From CALHVX01 sp051027215 (lineage in GTDB: Bacteria; Pseudomonadota; Gammaproteobacteria; Pseudomonadales; Azotimanducaceae): a stretch of DNA of 23,302 nt. The DNA is taken from positions 1 to 23,302 of the forward strand of contig JBPCXR010000007.1 in NCBI GenBank assembly GCA_051027215.1. The letters are read 5' to 3'. The stretch's first letter is position 1. Every line of letters starts with the position of its first letter. This document shows positions 1 to 7,352 of this stretch, one piece after another. A program made the position numbers and the translations under genes. Below the pieces are notes generated by a model, which was not told where the DNA came from, searched no databases, and was given only the letters and a program-made list of their open reading frames with translations.

Positions 1-924
1 CATCAGTCTGTGGTGAGCAAACAAGGCGCTTGGCGGCTGGATCTGTTTAGTTGTCTGCGGCAATCCCCAGTTCTGTCTCAGCACCCGGTTGACGATTCGA
101 GCGTGCAAAATTTGCTTCCCGATCAACTGGCTGGCGACCATGCTTATGACGATCACCTGCCACAGCATCAAACGCCGGAGCTTGGATCACTTAGCGCTGC
201 CGATGGCCAGACACTGCACTATCGGCTGACGCGACCGGACAATACCGTCGGTCAAATCCCTGTCATCGTCTCTGTCTACGGTGGACCCGGAGTGCAGCGT
301 GTGCGTAATGAATGGGCGCCGCTGTCGCTGCAGCTGCTGGTGCGAGCAGGCTTTGCTGTATTTGAGTTGGATAATCGAGGTAGCGGCGGCCGAGGTCGTG
401 AGTTCGAAGAGAGCATCTACAAAGCGTTGGGCACGGTTGAAGTTGCTGACCAATTGATTGGCGTTGAATACCTAAAAACCTTGGATTGGGTAGACCCTTC
501 GGCCATCGGGGTTTTTGGCCACAGCTACGGCGGGTTCATGACCCTAAAGTGTCTTCTGGCCGCGCCAGAAGTGTTTGCAGCCGGTGTTAGCGTTGCACCC
601 GTCACAGACTGGACGCTGTACGACACCCACTACACCGAACGCTACTTAGGTTTGCCACAGGCAGAAGCAGATGCCTATGCGCGCTCCGGGGTGCTTGGTC
701 ATTGCGCTGGGCTCGCCAAGCCGCTGTTACTCATGCACGGCATGGCTGACGACAACGTATTATTTGCCAATACCACTGCGCTGCTGGCCGAGCTACAGGC
801 TGAGTTGGTGCCTTTTTCGTTGATGACCTACCCAGGTTCCAAACATGCGCTGCAGGAACCTCATGTGGCGACTCATCGTTACGACATGATTCTCGCGTTC
901 TTTCGGCAGCATCTGCTCAAGTAA
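1..924 (+). CDS. Dipeptidyl-peptidase IV-type prolyl oligopeptidase (S9 family), C-terminal part; 5' end outside window
   Basis: Reading frame 1 is open from the first base, so the gene starts upstream and only the last 307 codons are present; GTG codons at 10 and 13 are internal. What remains is the end of the beta-propeller and the whole alpha/beta-hydrolase domain. The oxyanion-region motif VYGGPGVQRV comes first. The nucleophile elbow is GHSYGG (Ser codon 523-525), the Asp lies in HGMADDNV (first Asp, codon 748-750) and the His in GSKHA (codon 844-846), so the catalytic triad is complete and in order. S9B enzymes release X-Pro or X-Ala dipeptides from peptide N-termini; bacterial forms are usually periplasmic, but the signal region is not visible here. 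The elbow has His where DPP IV enzymes normally have Trp (GWSYGG). The gene ends 20 nt before the convergent tatD stop. Family is clear; exact substrate is inferred. Confidence 0.87.
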   Translation, partial: HQSVVSKQGAWRLDLFSCLRQSPVLSQHPVDDSSVQNLLPDQLAGDHAYDDHLPQHQTPELGSLSAADGQTLHYRLTRPDNTVGQIPVIVSVYGGPGVQRVRNEWAPLSLQLLVRAGFAVFELDNRGSGGRGREFEESIYKALGTVEVADQLIGVEYLKTLDWVDPSAIGVFGHSYGGFMTLKCLLAAPEVFAAGVSVAPVTDWTLYDTHYTERYLGLPQAEADAYARSGVLGHCAGLAKPLLLMHGMADDNVLFANTTALLAELQAELVPFSLMTYPGSKHALQEPHVATHRYDMILAFFRQHLLK

Positions 925-944
925 AACGCTGGCGTTGTAGCGGC

Positions 945-1697
945 TCAGGTGAGCTGCACCCTAAACAGGGTCTCAAAGTTTTCGCGGGTCAGTGTGGCCA
1001 GCTCTGTGAGCGTCAGCCCGCGTAACTCTGCCAGCAGCGCTGCGGTATGCGGCAACAGCGCAGGTGAATTGGTTTTGCCTCGATGGGGTACTGGTGCAAG
1101 CCATGGAGCATCGGTTTCGATCAACAAGCGGTTCAAGGGAATCTCGGCCGCGATCTCACGCAAGGCGGACGCATTCTTAAAGGTCACTATTCCCGAGAAA
1201 GAAATGTAGTACCCCTGCGCCAATGCTTGAGATGCCATTTCTGCGGTTTCAGTGAAGCAGTGGAGTACGCCGGAAACCGTGGGTTGTTCCGCCATGATCG
1301 CCAAGGTGTCCGCGCGGGCCTCACGCGTATGCACGATTGCTGGTAACTCGAACTGCTGCGCCAATGCCAGCTGGTGAGCAAATGCGTCTCGTTGGCTTTG
1401 GCGCTCTGCAGCGCCGTGTTCATGGTGGTAGTCCAGACCCGTTTCGCCCACAGCAACGATATTGCTGCGAGTAAGCCAAGGTTCGATCCAATCCAAGTCG
1501 GCGGCAGCCTTTTCAGGGTGCTGACCGGCCGAGGCCCAAATATTCTGATGCGCCGCTGCCAGGGCATGTACCTGCACCATTGTCGATTCTTCAACGCTCA
1601 CACACAGCATCGCACTGACGCCAGAACGCTGGGCGAGCGCAATCTGTTCAGCCGGATCGCTGAGATAGTTCAGGTGACAGTGGGAGTCGACCAGCAA
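945..1697 (-). CDS. ycfH: TatD-family metal-dependent DNase/hydrolase (YcfH type)
   Basis: A complete 250-residue TatD-family TIM-barrel hydrolase. Metal ligands are all visible: H6 and H8 in DSHCHL, E85 in GETGLDYHHE, H123 in VHTREA, H146 in VLHCF and D196 in IETDAPWLAP. Family members are cytoplasmic two-metal hydrolases with 3'-5' exonuclease or deoxyribonuclease activity. E. coli likewise has a TatD paralogue, ycfH, directly after tmk-holB, so this is more likely the YcfH orthologue than TatD itself. The start is unusual: the only good choice is TTG at 1697 (TTG-CTG-GTC-GAC), 7 nt after the pilZ stop. No clear Shine-Dalgarno is present, so translation is probably coupled to pilZ. It is the last gene of the minus-strand run. 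Confidence 0.9.
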   Translation of the reverse strand: MLVDSHCHLNYLSDPAEQIALAQRSGVSAMLCVSVEESTMVQVHALAAAHQNIWASAGQHPEKAAADLDWIEPWLTRSNIVAVGETGLDYHHEHGAAERQSQRDAFAHQLALAQQFELPAIVHTREARADTLAIMAEQPTVSGVLHCFTETAEMASQALAQGYYISFSGIVTFKNASALREIAAEIPLNRLLIETDAPWLAPVPHRGKTNSPALLPHTAALLAELRGLTLTELATLTRENFETLFRVQLT

Positions 1698-1704
1698 GGC
1701 TGGC

Positions 1705-2055
1705 TTACATGGTATGAGTGTGCCGGTCCGAGGTCAGAGCGCCGGCCAGGTAAGTTTCGATCTTGTTGCGGGCGACATCGTCCTGATCGTTAAACTGTAC
1801 GCCAATGCCCGCTGCACGGTTGCCTTGGGCGCCTTTGGGCGTGAGCCACACGACTTTGCCGGCGACCGGAATCTTTTCTGCTTCATCCATCAGGTTGAGC
1901 AGCATGAAGACTTCATCGCCCAGTACGTATTCTTTTTTCGTCGGTATGAACAGCCCGCCATTCTTTACAAATGGCATGTAAGCTGCGTACAACACCGCTT
2001 TGTCTTTGATGGCCAGGGACAGGATCCCGTTGCGAGCGCCCCGCTTTGCAACCAT
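1705..2055 (-). CDS. pilZ: Type IV pilus assembly protein PilZ
   Basis: A 116-residue single-domain PilZ protein that by eye is nearly identical to Pseudomonas PilZ: KNGGLFIP, LGDEVFMLLNLMDE, KVVWLTPKGAQGNRAAG and the C-terminal ETYLAGAL...THTM are all recognisable. In the Pseudomonas/Xanthomonas system this cytoplasmic protein is needed for type IV pilus extension, working with PilB and FimX-like partners. It lacks the RxxxR and D/NxSxxG motifs that bind c-di-GMP (it has RNGILSL and KNGGLF), which is normal for this subtype. The start is ATG at 2055; no strong ribosome-binding site is seen. It lies between holB (121-nt gap) and tatD, the same context as in Pseudomonas. No other pilus gene is in the window. 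Confidence 0.95.
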   Translation of the reverse strand: MVAKRGARNGILSLAIKDKAVLYAAYMPFVKNGGLFIPTKKEYVLGDEVFMLLNLMDEAEKIPVAGKVVWLTPKGAQGNRAAGIGVQFNDQDDVARNKIETYLAGALTSDRHTHTM

Positions 2056-2176
2056 GAGTATGCTGAGTCCATTGAGCAGTGTCGGCAGTTTACCCTAGAG
2101 TCGGCGATTCGCGGGAACACTGGGTTCGGTGCGCGACCGGAGCGACGTTTTGTGCGTGATGTAGCGCACACGCGCT

Positions 2177-3085
2177 TTAGGCTACTTGGCTCGGCCCTGA
2201 GGCCAGATTCGGCCCTCCAAGTGCTGCGAAACGCAAAGCCAATCTTTCCAGCTGCAAGCGGTGATTCGCGCTGTTTGAGCTCACGAACTGCCGGTGGGCG
2301 AACAACAGCTCGTCCTGGAAGTGCATTAGGTCACGCTGGTGCACATCTGCTAGTCCAGCCACCTGGCCTTGCTCGCTGCACTCCGCAATCAGATAGCGCA
2401 GCCAGCGCAGCAAGACCGTGGCTGGCTCCTGGCTAATCAACGCATCTTGCAATTGGGACACATCGCCTTTACGTGCTGCAGTCAGTGCAGGCAGCAAGGG
2501 TGCTTCTTGCCGGCCCAAGGCTTCCGCAATCGCCAGCGGCGCGCCACCGTATTCAAACGCTAATGCTTCAGTGGCGCCGTCAAATGTACTTTCGAGCCAG
2601 GCAGCGCCAGCAGCGCGATCGGGCAAGACGTCAAAGCGCTGACAACGACTGCGAATGGTCGGGAGCAATCGGCTCGCATATTCTGTGCTTAGCAGAATGT
2701 AGGTGTCCGCTGGAGGCTCTTCGAGTGTTTTCAGTAGCGCGTTCGCCGCTTGCTCGTTGAGACCATGGGCTTGATCTACAACAGCGACTTTGCAGTTCGC
2801 TGATTGCTTGGTGCCAATCGCAAAGGCGGCAAGCTGTCGCACTTGGTCGATCTTGATCACTGCGCCGTCCGGTTGCAGCCAGCGCAGATCTGGGTGCGCG
2901 ACTTCAGCGATGCTTTGCTCGGAATCGAGGTTCAGCAGTTTGTGGGCTAGCCAGGCGGCGACAATCGATTGACCCCAACCCGGTGGACCCGAGAGCAATA
3001 TTGCGTGGGGTAACCGCTGATCCGCCTGTAACCCGGCCAAGCGCTCGGCCAGTGGCTGCAACCATGGCAGTAGTTGCTGCGTCAC
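2177..3085 (-). CDS. holB: DNA polymerase III delta' subunit
   Basis: A 302-residue AAA+ clamp-loader subunit of the replicative DNA polymerase. It has a P-loop remnant GPPGWGQS (33-40) in which the Lys is replaced by Gln, as expected for a non-hydrolysing delta'. It also has NALLKTLEEPP (115-125) and the SRC arginine-finger motif RSRC (145-148) that acts on the neighbouring ATPase subunit. The C-terminal domain is weakly conserved but of normal length. The four-Cys zinc-binding insert found before HPD in E. coli and Pseudomonas delta' is missing: residues 50-66 run from the helix to HPD with no cysteine. The start is GTG at 3085, overlapping the tmk TGA by 4 nt (GTGA), so translation is coupled. 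tmk-holB adjacency is conserved across gammaproteobacteria. Confidence 0.9.
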   Translation of the reverse strand: MTQQLLPWLQPLAERLAGLQADQRLPHAILLSGPPGWGQSIVAAWLAHKLLNLDSEQSIAEVAHPDLRWLQPDGAVIKIDQVRQLAAFAIGTKQSANCKVAVVDQAHGLNEQAANALLKTLEEPPADTYILLSTEYASRLLPTIRSRCQRFDVLPDRAAGAAWLESTFDGATEALAFEYGGAPLAIAEALGRQEAPLLPALTAARKGDVSQLQDALISQEPATVLLRWLRYLIAECSEQGQVAGLADVHQRDLMHFQDELLFAHRQFVSSNSANHRLQLERLALRFAALGGPNLASGPSQVA

Positions 3086-3735
3086 TTGATAGGTTCTCCG
3101 GTTGTCGGTAGCCAGCGTGCAGTGCGCTGCTCAAGCACGGCTGCAACCGCTGCACCCACCTGCGGCAGGCTCTGCCCAGCATCGATGGTGACATAGCGCT
3201 CGAAGCTACGAGCACGATCTAGATACACCGCTCGAACTCGGCCGAAAAAGTCTGCGGCTTCCTGCTCGAAGCGATCTAACTCGCGGCTTTCGATGCGTTC
3301 TTTCGCCACCGCCCACTCCAAGTCTAGAAACAACGTCAGGTCTGGTTGCCGCAAAGGATGCACCAGCTGTTCCAACTCGGCGATTACCTTTACCTCGAGT
3401 TGTCGTCCTCCACCCTGGTAAGCATACGTGGCATCTGTGAACCGGTCGCACAATACCCAGCGCCCACCTGCCAACGCCGGCTCGATCACCGTGGCTAAAT
3501 GCTGTGCCCGAGCGGCAAACATCAGCAGCAATTCCGTTAGCGGCGCAACGGGCTCTTCGCGCACTGCTAACAACAGCTCACGCACTGCCTCGGCCAGGGG
3601 TGTTCCTCCGGGTTCACGGGTGACCAAGACGTCGACTCCATGTCGTTCTAGCCATTGGGCAGCGCTGGCGAGGTTGCTGCTTTTGCCAACCCCTTCCATA
3701 CCCTCCAGCGTTATGAAGCGACCGGGAGTAACCAT
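3082..3735 (-). CDS. tmk: Thymidylate kinase
   Basis: Phosphorylates dTMP to dTDP with ATP in the cytoplasm, the last committed step toward dTTP. The 217-residue protein shows the P-loop GMEGVGKSS (12-20), the dTMP-binding REPGGTPLAEA (40-50), DRFTDATYAYQGGGR (97-111) and a LID segment RELDRFEQE (151-159). Length is normal. ATG at 3735 begins one base after the mltG stop, and the stop overlaps holB's GTG. A second P-loop kinase of this type is not present nearby, so there is little ambiguity. Confidence 0.96.
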   Translation of the reverse strand: MVTPGRFITLEGMEGVGKSSNLASAAQWLERHGVDVLVTREPGGTPLAEAVRELLLAVREEPVAPLTELLLMFAARAQHLATVIEPALAGGRWVLCDRFTDATYAYQGGGRQLEVKVIAELEQLVHPLRQPDLTLFLDLEWAVAKERIESRELDRFEQEAADFFGRVRAVYLDRARSFERYVTIDAGQSLPQVGAAVAAVLEQRTARWLPTTGEPIK

Positions 3736-3736
3736 A

Positions 3737-4768
3737 CTAACGGCGCTTTAATTGGTAACGCCGCACCGCGGCATTGTGTTCGGCCAGCGTCTTGGAAAAC
3801 TGACTGCTGCCATCGCCGCGCGAGACGAAGTATAGGAACTCACCATCGGCAGGATGAGCGGCGGCCTGCAAAGCGGCCTTGCCGGGTAGCGAGATGGGTG
3901 TTGGCGGCAGGCCGCGACGAGTGTAGGTGTTGTAAGGCGTGTCATTCACCAGGTCGGCACTCCGAATATCGCCATCGAAGTCGGATCCGAGGCCGTAGAT
4001 GACGGTCGGGTCTGTTTGCAGGCGCATCCCCAGGCGCAAACGTCTGGCAAAGACTTGACTGATCTGTGCGCGATCTGCTTCAGCCCCGGTTTCCTTTTCG
4101 ATGATTGAAGCCATGACGAGCAACTCGTAGGCATTTTCATAGGGCACATCAGTAGCACGCGTGGCCCAAGCATTTGCCAGGTGTTCAGACATGCGCTTAT
4201 GCGCCTGATCCAGGATGTCGCGATCCGAATCTCCAGCTCTGTAGCGATAGGTATCTGGAAAAAAGCGGCCTTCGGCATGACCTTCGGGTAGGTCCAACAG
4301 CGACAGCAGCGATTGCGTATCAGGCTGAACTAGTGTTTGCGCGAGCTTAGGCGCCTCAGCCAGCTGCGCTAGTAACGTCGCGACCGTTGCCCCCTCCACA
4401 ATGACCAAGCTGCGGTTGCGCACTTCGCCGCTCACCAACTGGGCCAACAGCTCTGCGGGTGTTTGCCCTGGGGGCAATAAGTACTCACCCGCTTGCAAGA
4501 GTCGGTCTTCGCCACGCAAGCGCGCCATCAGCTGCCATAAGCGCGGATGGGCCAGGCGCCCCTCACCGGCTAAGCGAGCGGCCACGACGGCAATGCCACT
4601 ACCGGGTTCAATCTCCAGCGCTACAGGCTCCTTGGCTTTTTCGATCATTGCCGAGGACTTGCTGGCCAACAGAGATTTACCAGAGACAAACCAGTGCTGG
4701 GTGAACCAGAACGCGCCGGCCAGTGCTATGCCGGCTGCCAGGAGTAAGGTAAGCAGCAGCTTCCACAT
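3737..4768 (-). CDS. mltG: Endolytic murein transglycosylase MltG
   Basis: A 343-residue YceG/MltG protein. Residues 3-20 form a single N-terminal membrane anchor (LLLTLLLAAGIALAGAF). A LysM-like region follows, then the catalytic domain with SIIEKETG, where E224 corresponds to the essential Glu of E. coli MltG. RLGMRLQTDPTVIYG and PYNTYTRRGLPPTPI follow and mark the conserved cleft. The enzyme cuts nascent glycan strands at the periplasmic face of the inner membrane and so sets chain length. The frame is open upstream to 4870. The start ATG at 4768 is chosen because it places the membrane anchor at the N-terminus and lies one base after the pabC stop; a longer start would add a hydrophilic stretch inside pabC. 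Order pabC-mltG-tmk-holB is as in E. coli. Confidence 0.95.
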   Translation of the reverse strand: MWKLLLTLLLAAGIALAGAFWFTQHWFVSGKSLLASKSSAMIEKAKEPVALEIEPGSGIAVVAARLAGEGRLAHPRLWQLMARLRGEDRLLQAGEYLLPPGQTPAELLAQLVSGEVRNRSLVIVEGATVATLLAQLAEAPKLAQTLVQPDTQSLLSLLDLPEGHAEGRFFPDTYRYRAGDSDRDILDQAHKRMSEHLANAWATRATDVPYENAYELLVMASIIEKETGAEADRAQISQVFARRLRLGMRLQTDPTVIYGLGSDFDGDIRSADLVNDTPYNTYTRRGLPPTPISLPGKAALQAAAHPADGEFLYFVSRGDGSSQFSKTLAEHNAAVRRYQLKRR

Positions 4769-4769
4769 G

Positions 4770-5696
4770 TTACCGCTGGCGTCCGGCAAACACGCTAAGC
4801 AGTGGCGCCGCTGCGCTGTGCGATCGCAACCGCTCTTGCAAGCGCGGATCCCCAAAGGCAAAACACTCATTGCTGCGCAAGTTCAGCACGACTTCGTTTA
4901 ACTGTGCGGTGTAGGAATCTAGCGTTAGCCGAATTTGTTCGCTTGGCGTTCTAATGCTCGCTACCTGACGCAGCCCCTGAACGCTATTGCACAACCATAG
5001 GCCTTCGATGTTCGACAGCGCATTCGCCGCTAGCTCAGCCAGCGTAATGGCAGGCTGCATTCGTTCTAGCAGCGCTTCGCGTAGTACGCCATGGACCCCA
5101 CACTGCTGCAATGCTGGCGTGTGTAGTCGTCCCGCTTGGGCGTAAATGATGTTGCTAGCGGTTGCTTCAGCAACGTTGCCGAGCGAGTCGAGCATAAGGC
5201 CCTCATCGTAGTCGTGCGTATCCCACTCTGCCGCAGCAAGCACTTGCTCCAGGCGGTTTAAGTGTTTGATCCCAGCCAGTTTTGGTTGTTGCGCCAGCTG
5301 CGTCTGACACTGATACAAGCGTAAACCAGGCACCGCCATTTGGCGCAGAGGTGTTGTTTCATAGAGAGCAGCGCGTACCCGCGACGCTGCAGAGGAATCG
5401 CGGCCGTAGCCCCGGCGCCTACCCCCTGCGCTGACGGTCAACTTTAAAACGCCAGCGCTACACTGCTCGCAGGCGCGCTGCGCACCTTGAAAAACTTGAT
5501 GTAGCTGTTCCTCGTCGGGCCAGGTCAATCCCAGCCTAGCGATTCCTCGAGCTAAACGCAGCAGATGCAGATCCAGTAGCCAAGCGCGACCCTGGTGAAT
5601 CCCAATGGTTTCGAATAGACCGTCGCCGTATTGCAGAGCACGGTCCGTGAATTGCAGGTCAGCGCCGCCCTGCCACAGCGGGCTGTCGCCGGGCAT
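4770..5696 (-). CDS. pabC: 4-amino-4-deoxychorismate lyase
   Basis: A PLP-dependent fold-type IV enzyme that converts aminodeoxychorismate to p-aminobenzoate and pyruvate for folate synthesis. Visible features are DRALQYGDGLFETI near the N-terminus, the PLP Schiff-base Lys K144 in IKHLNRLEQV, and EATASNI (176-182), which contacts the cofactor phosphate. Branched-chain aminotransferases share this fold, but context (after fabF and before mltG, as in E. coli) and length favour PabC. At 308 residues it is about 40 longer than the E. coli protein; the excess is a C-terminal tail after NSVQGLRQV with no recognised motif. ATG at 5696 follows the fabF stop by 3 nt. Confidence 0.92.
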   Translation of the reverse strand: MPGDSPLWQGGADLQFTDRALQYGDGLFETIGIHQGRAWLLDLHLLRLARGIARLGLTWPDEEQLHQVFQGAQRACEQCSAGVLKLTVSAGGRRRGYGRDSSAASRVRAALYETTPLRQMAVPGLRLYQCQTQLAQQPKLAGIKHLNRLEQVLAAAEWDTHDYDEGLMLDSLGNVAEATASNIIYAQAGRLHTPALQQCGVHGVLREALLERMQPAITLAELAANALSNIEGLWLCNSVQGLRQVASIRTPSEQIRLTLDSYTAQLNEVVLNLRSNECFAFGDPRLQERLRSHSAAAPLLSVFAGRQR

Positions 5697-5699
5697 GGG

Positions 5700-6935
5700 C
5701 TAGACCTTGCCGAAGATCAGTGTGCCGTTGGTGCCGCCAAAGCCATAGGAGTTGCTCAGCGCGTAATCGATTGCCTGCTCGCGAGCGCTACCCGGCACAT
5801 AATCGAGATCGCAATCTTCGCCGGGCTCATCGAGATTGATGGTCGGAGGAATAATTCCCCGCTGTAGGGCCAATATGGAGAAGATCGCCTCTACCGAACC
5901 TGCCGCGCCCAACAAATGACCAATCATCGATTTGCTGGAGCTGACCATGACTTTGGTGTCATCACCGAACACCCCTTTCACCGCCAGGGTTTCGGCAACA
6001 TCGCCCAGGGGCGTAGATGTGCCGTGGGCATTTACGTAGCCGATCTTCTCTGCGGCAACGCCGGCATCATCAATGGCATTGCGCATCGCGGCTACGGGTC
6101 CTGAGCCATCTTCCGTTGGGCTAGTGATGTGATAGGCATCGCCACTCATGCCGAAGCCCACGACCTCAGCGTAAATTTGAGCGCCGCGAGCACGTGCTCG
6201 TTCGTATTCCTCTAACACAAGTACACCTGCGCCATCACCCAACACAAAGCCATCGCGGTCCTTATCCCATGGGCGGCTGGCTTGCTCCGGTTGGTCGTTG
6301 CGAGTGGAGAGTGCTTTCATCGAGGCGAAGGCGGCAATCGTCAGCGGCGAGCTGGCCTGCTCAGCTCCGCCCACTACCATGACGTCAGCATCGCCATACT
6401 GAATGAGTCGCGCGCCGAGCCCGATGTTGTGAGTTCCGGTTGTGCATGCCGTTACCACCGCAAGATTGGGTCCGCGAAAGCCATAACGAATGGACAGGTT
6501 GCCGGAGATCATGTTGATCACGCTAGCGGGTACGAAGAATGGCGAGACTCGTCTGGGACCCGACTTTACCAATGCGTCGTGGGTGGTCTCAATGGTGTTG
6601 ATGCCACCGATCCCAGAGCCAATCGAAACGCCGATGCGATCGGCATCTGCTTCTTCTGGACCGAGCCCCGCATCGGCAACTGCCTCCATCGCGGCAATTA
6701 GTCCGTACTGGATGAATGCGTCGATGCGACGCAACTCTTTTTTGTCTAAGAACTGGGTAGGATCGAGATTCTTTACTTCACCAGCTATGCGAACGCCGTG
6801 ATCGACGGGGTCAAACAACGTGATCGGCGCGATGCCGCTGCGACCCGCTATGGTGCTTTCCCAACTTTCGGAAACGGTGTTACCGATGGGCGAGAGCATG
6901 CCCAGCCCGGTAACCACGACTCTGCGCTTAGACAT
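5700..6935 (-). CDS. fabF: 3-oxoacyl-ACP synthase II (KAS II)
   Basis: Condenses malonyl-ACP with acyl-ACP during fatty-acid elongation; in E. coli it is also the step that converts palmitoleate to cis-vaccenate. The 411-residue protein carries the Cys-His-His triad: C164 in VVTACTTG, H304 in NAHGTSTPLGD and H340 in SMIGHLLGAAG. A C-terminal glycine-rich SNSYGFGGTN is also present. ATG at 6935 has the best ribosome-binding site in the window, GGAGGAG at 6943-6949, 7 nt upstream. It follows acpP by 58 nt with no terminator, so the two are probably co-transcribed from the acpP promoter. Confidence 0.97.
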   Translation of the reverse strand: MSKRRVVVTGLGMLSPIGNTVSESWESTIAGRSGIAPITLFDPVDHGVRIAGEVKNLDPTQFLDKKELRRIDAFIQYGLIAAMEAVADAGLGPEEADADRIGVSIGSGIGGINTIETTHDALVKSGPRRVSPFFVPASVINMISGNLSIRYGFRGPNLAVVTACTTGTHNIGLGARLIQYGDADVMVVGGAEQASSPLTIAAFASMKALSTRNDQPEQASRPWDKDRDGFVLGDGAGVLVLEEYERARARGAQIYAEVVGFGMSGDAYHITSPTEDGSGPVAAMRNAIDDAGVAAEKIGYVNAHGTSTPLGDVAETLAVKGVFGDDTKVMVSSSKSMIGHLLGAAGSVEAIFSILALQRGIIPPTINLDEPGEDCDLDYVPGSAREQAIDYALSNSYGFGGTNGTLIFGKV

Positions 6936-6942
6936 TGCGTTT

Positions 6943-6949
6943 CTCCTCC
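6943..6949 (-). promoter_or_regulatory. Strong Shine-Dalgarno of fabF
   Basis: GGAGGAG, 7 nt before the fabF ATG. It is the only near-perfect anti-16S match among the starts of this run and suggests independent, high-level initiation of fabF within the acpP-fabF transcript. Confidence 0.8.
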
Positions 6950-6993
6950 GACGGTTCGGATGCTGCGGGCAAATTAACGCAATCTACGCACAA

Positions 6994-7227
6994 CTACTGA
7001 TGGGCGAGAATGTAGTCGACGGCCTCTTTGACGGTAGTGATCTTCTCTGCTTCTTCGTCTGGGATTTCGGTCTCAAACTCTTCTTCTAGGGCCATCACCA
7101 GCTCAACGGTGTCTAGCGAATCAGCACCCAGGTCCTCAACGAATGAAGCTTCGTCTTTGACTTCGTCGTCCTTTACGCCGAGTTGCTCGCAAATCAGCTT
7201 CTTAACACGTTCTTCGACACTGCTCAT
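6994..7227 (-). CDS. acpP: Acyl carrier protein
   Basis: A 77-residue, strongly acidic carrier protein. S37 in GADSLDTVEL is the site of the 4'-phosphopantetheine arm; the flanking helix II (ELVMALEEEFETEIPDEEA) is the canonical partner-recognition surface. It carries growing acyl chains for FabD/G/F, PlsX, and lipid A acyltransferases in the cytoplasm. ATG at 7227 has GGGAGA 9 nt upstream. It is preceded by a 125-nt gap with its own promoter, fitting the need for far more ACP than of the neighbouring enzymes. Confidence 0.98.
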   Translation of the reverse strand: MSSVEERVKKLICEQLGVKDDEVKDEASFVEDLGADSLDTVELVMALEEEFETEIPDEEAEKITTVKEAVDYILAHQ

Positions 7228-7236
7228 GCAGGGGGA

Positions 7237-7304
7237 TCTCCCGTTTCGTCATTCAATGGGTGCAGGGCGGAGCGAATTCTATAGGCCGCCATACCCCAAT
7301 TCAA
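7237..7304 (-). promoter_or_regulatory. Promoter and leader of acpP
   Basis: On the minus strand TTGAAT (7299-7304) is followed by a 17-nt spacer and TAGAAT (7276-7281), a good sigma70-type arrangement with 4/6 and 5/6 consensus matches. A start near 7269 would give a leader of about 40 nt ending in the GGGAGA ribosome-binding site (7237-7242). Placement directly before acpP matches the known separate acpP promoter in other gammaproteobacteria. Confidence 0.65.
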
Positions 7305-7352
7305 GGACACTCAAGTCTTGGTGTTCTGGCCAGATTTATCCACATTGTGCCA

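Noticed and set aside
940..957. Possible terminator between the peptidase and tatD
   Set aside because: GCGGCTCA-GG-TGAGCTGC can fold (one G-U) but has no U-tract on either strand and overlaps the tatD stop.
2050..2090. CCGACA-N17-CATACT upstream of pilZ as a promoter
   Set aside because: Only 4/6 in each hexamer and the -10 would sit one base before the pilZ ATG, leaving no transcribed start codon.
4769..4870. Longer MltG start at 4870
   Set aside because: The extension lies within pabC and would bury the N-terminal membrane anchor; ATG at 4768 is adjacent to the pabC stop.
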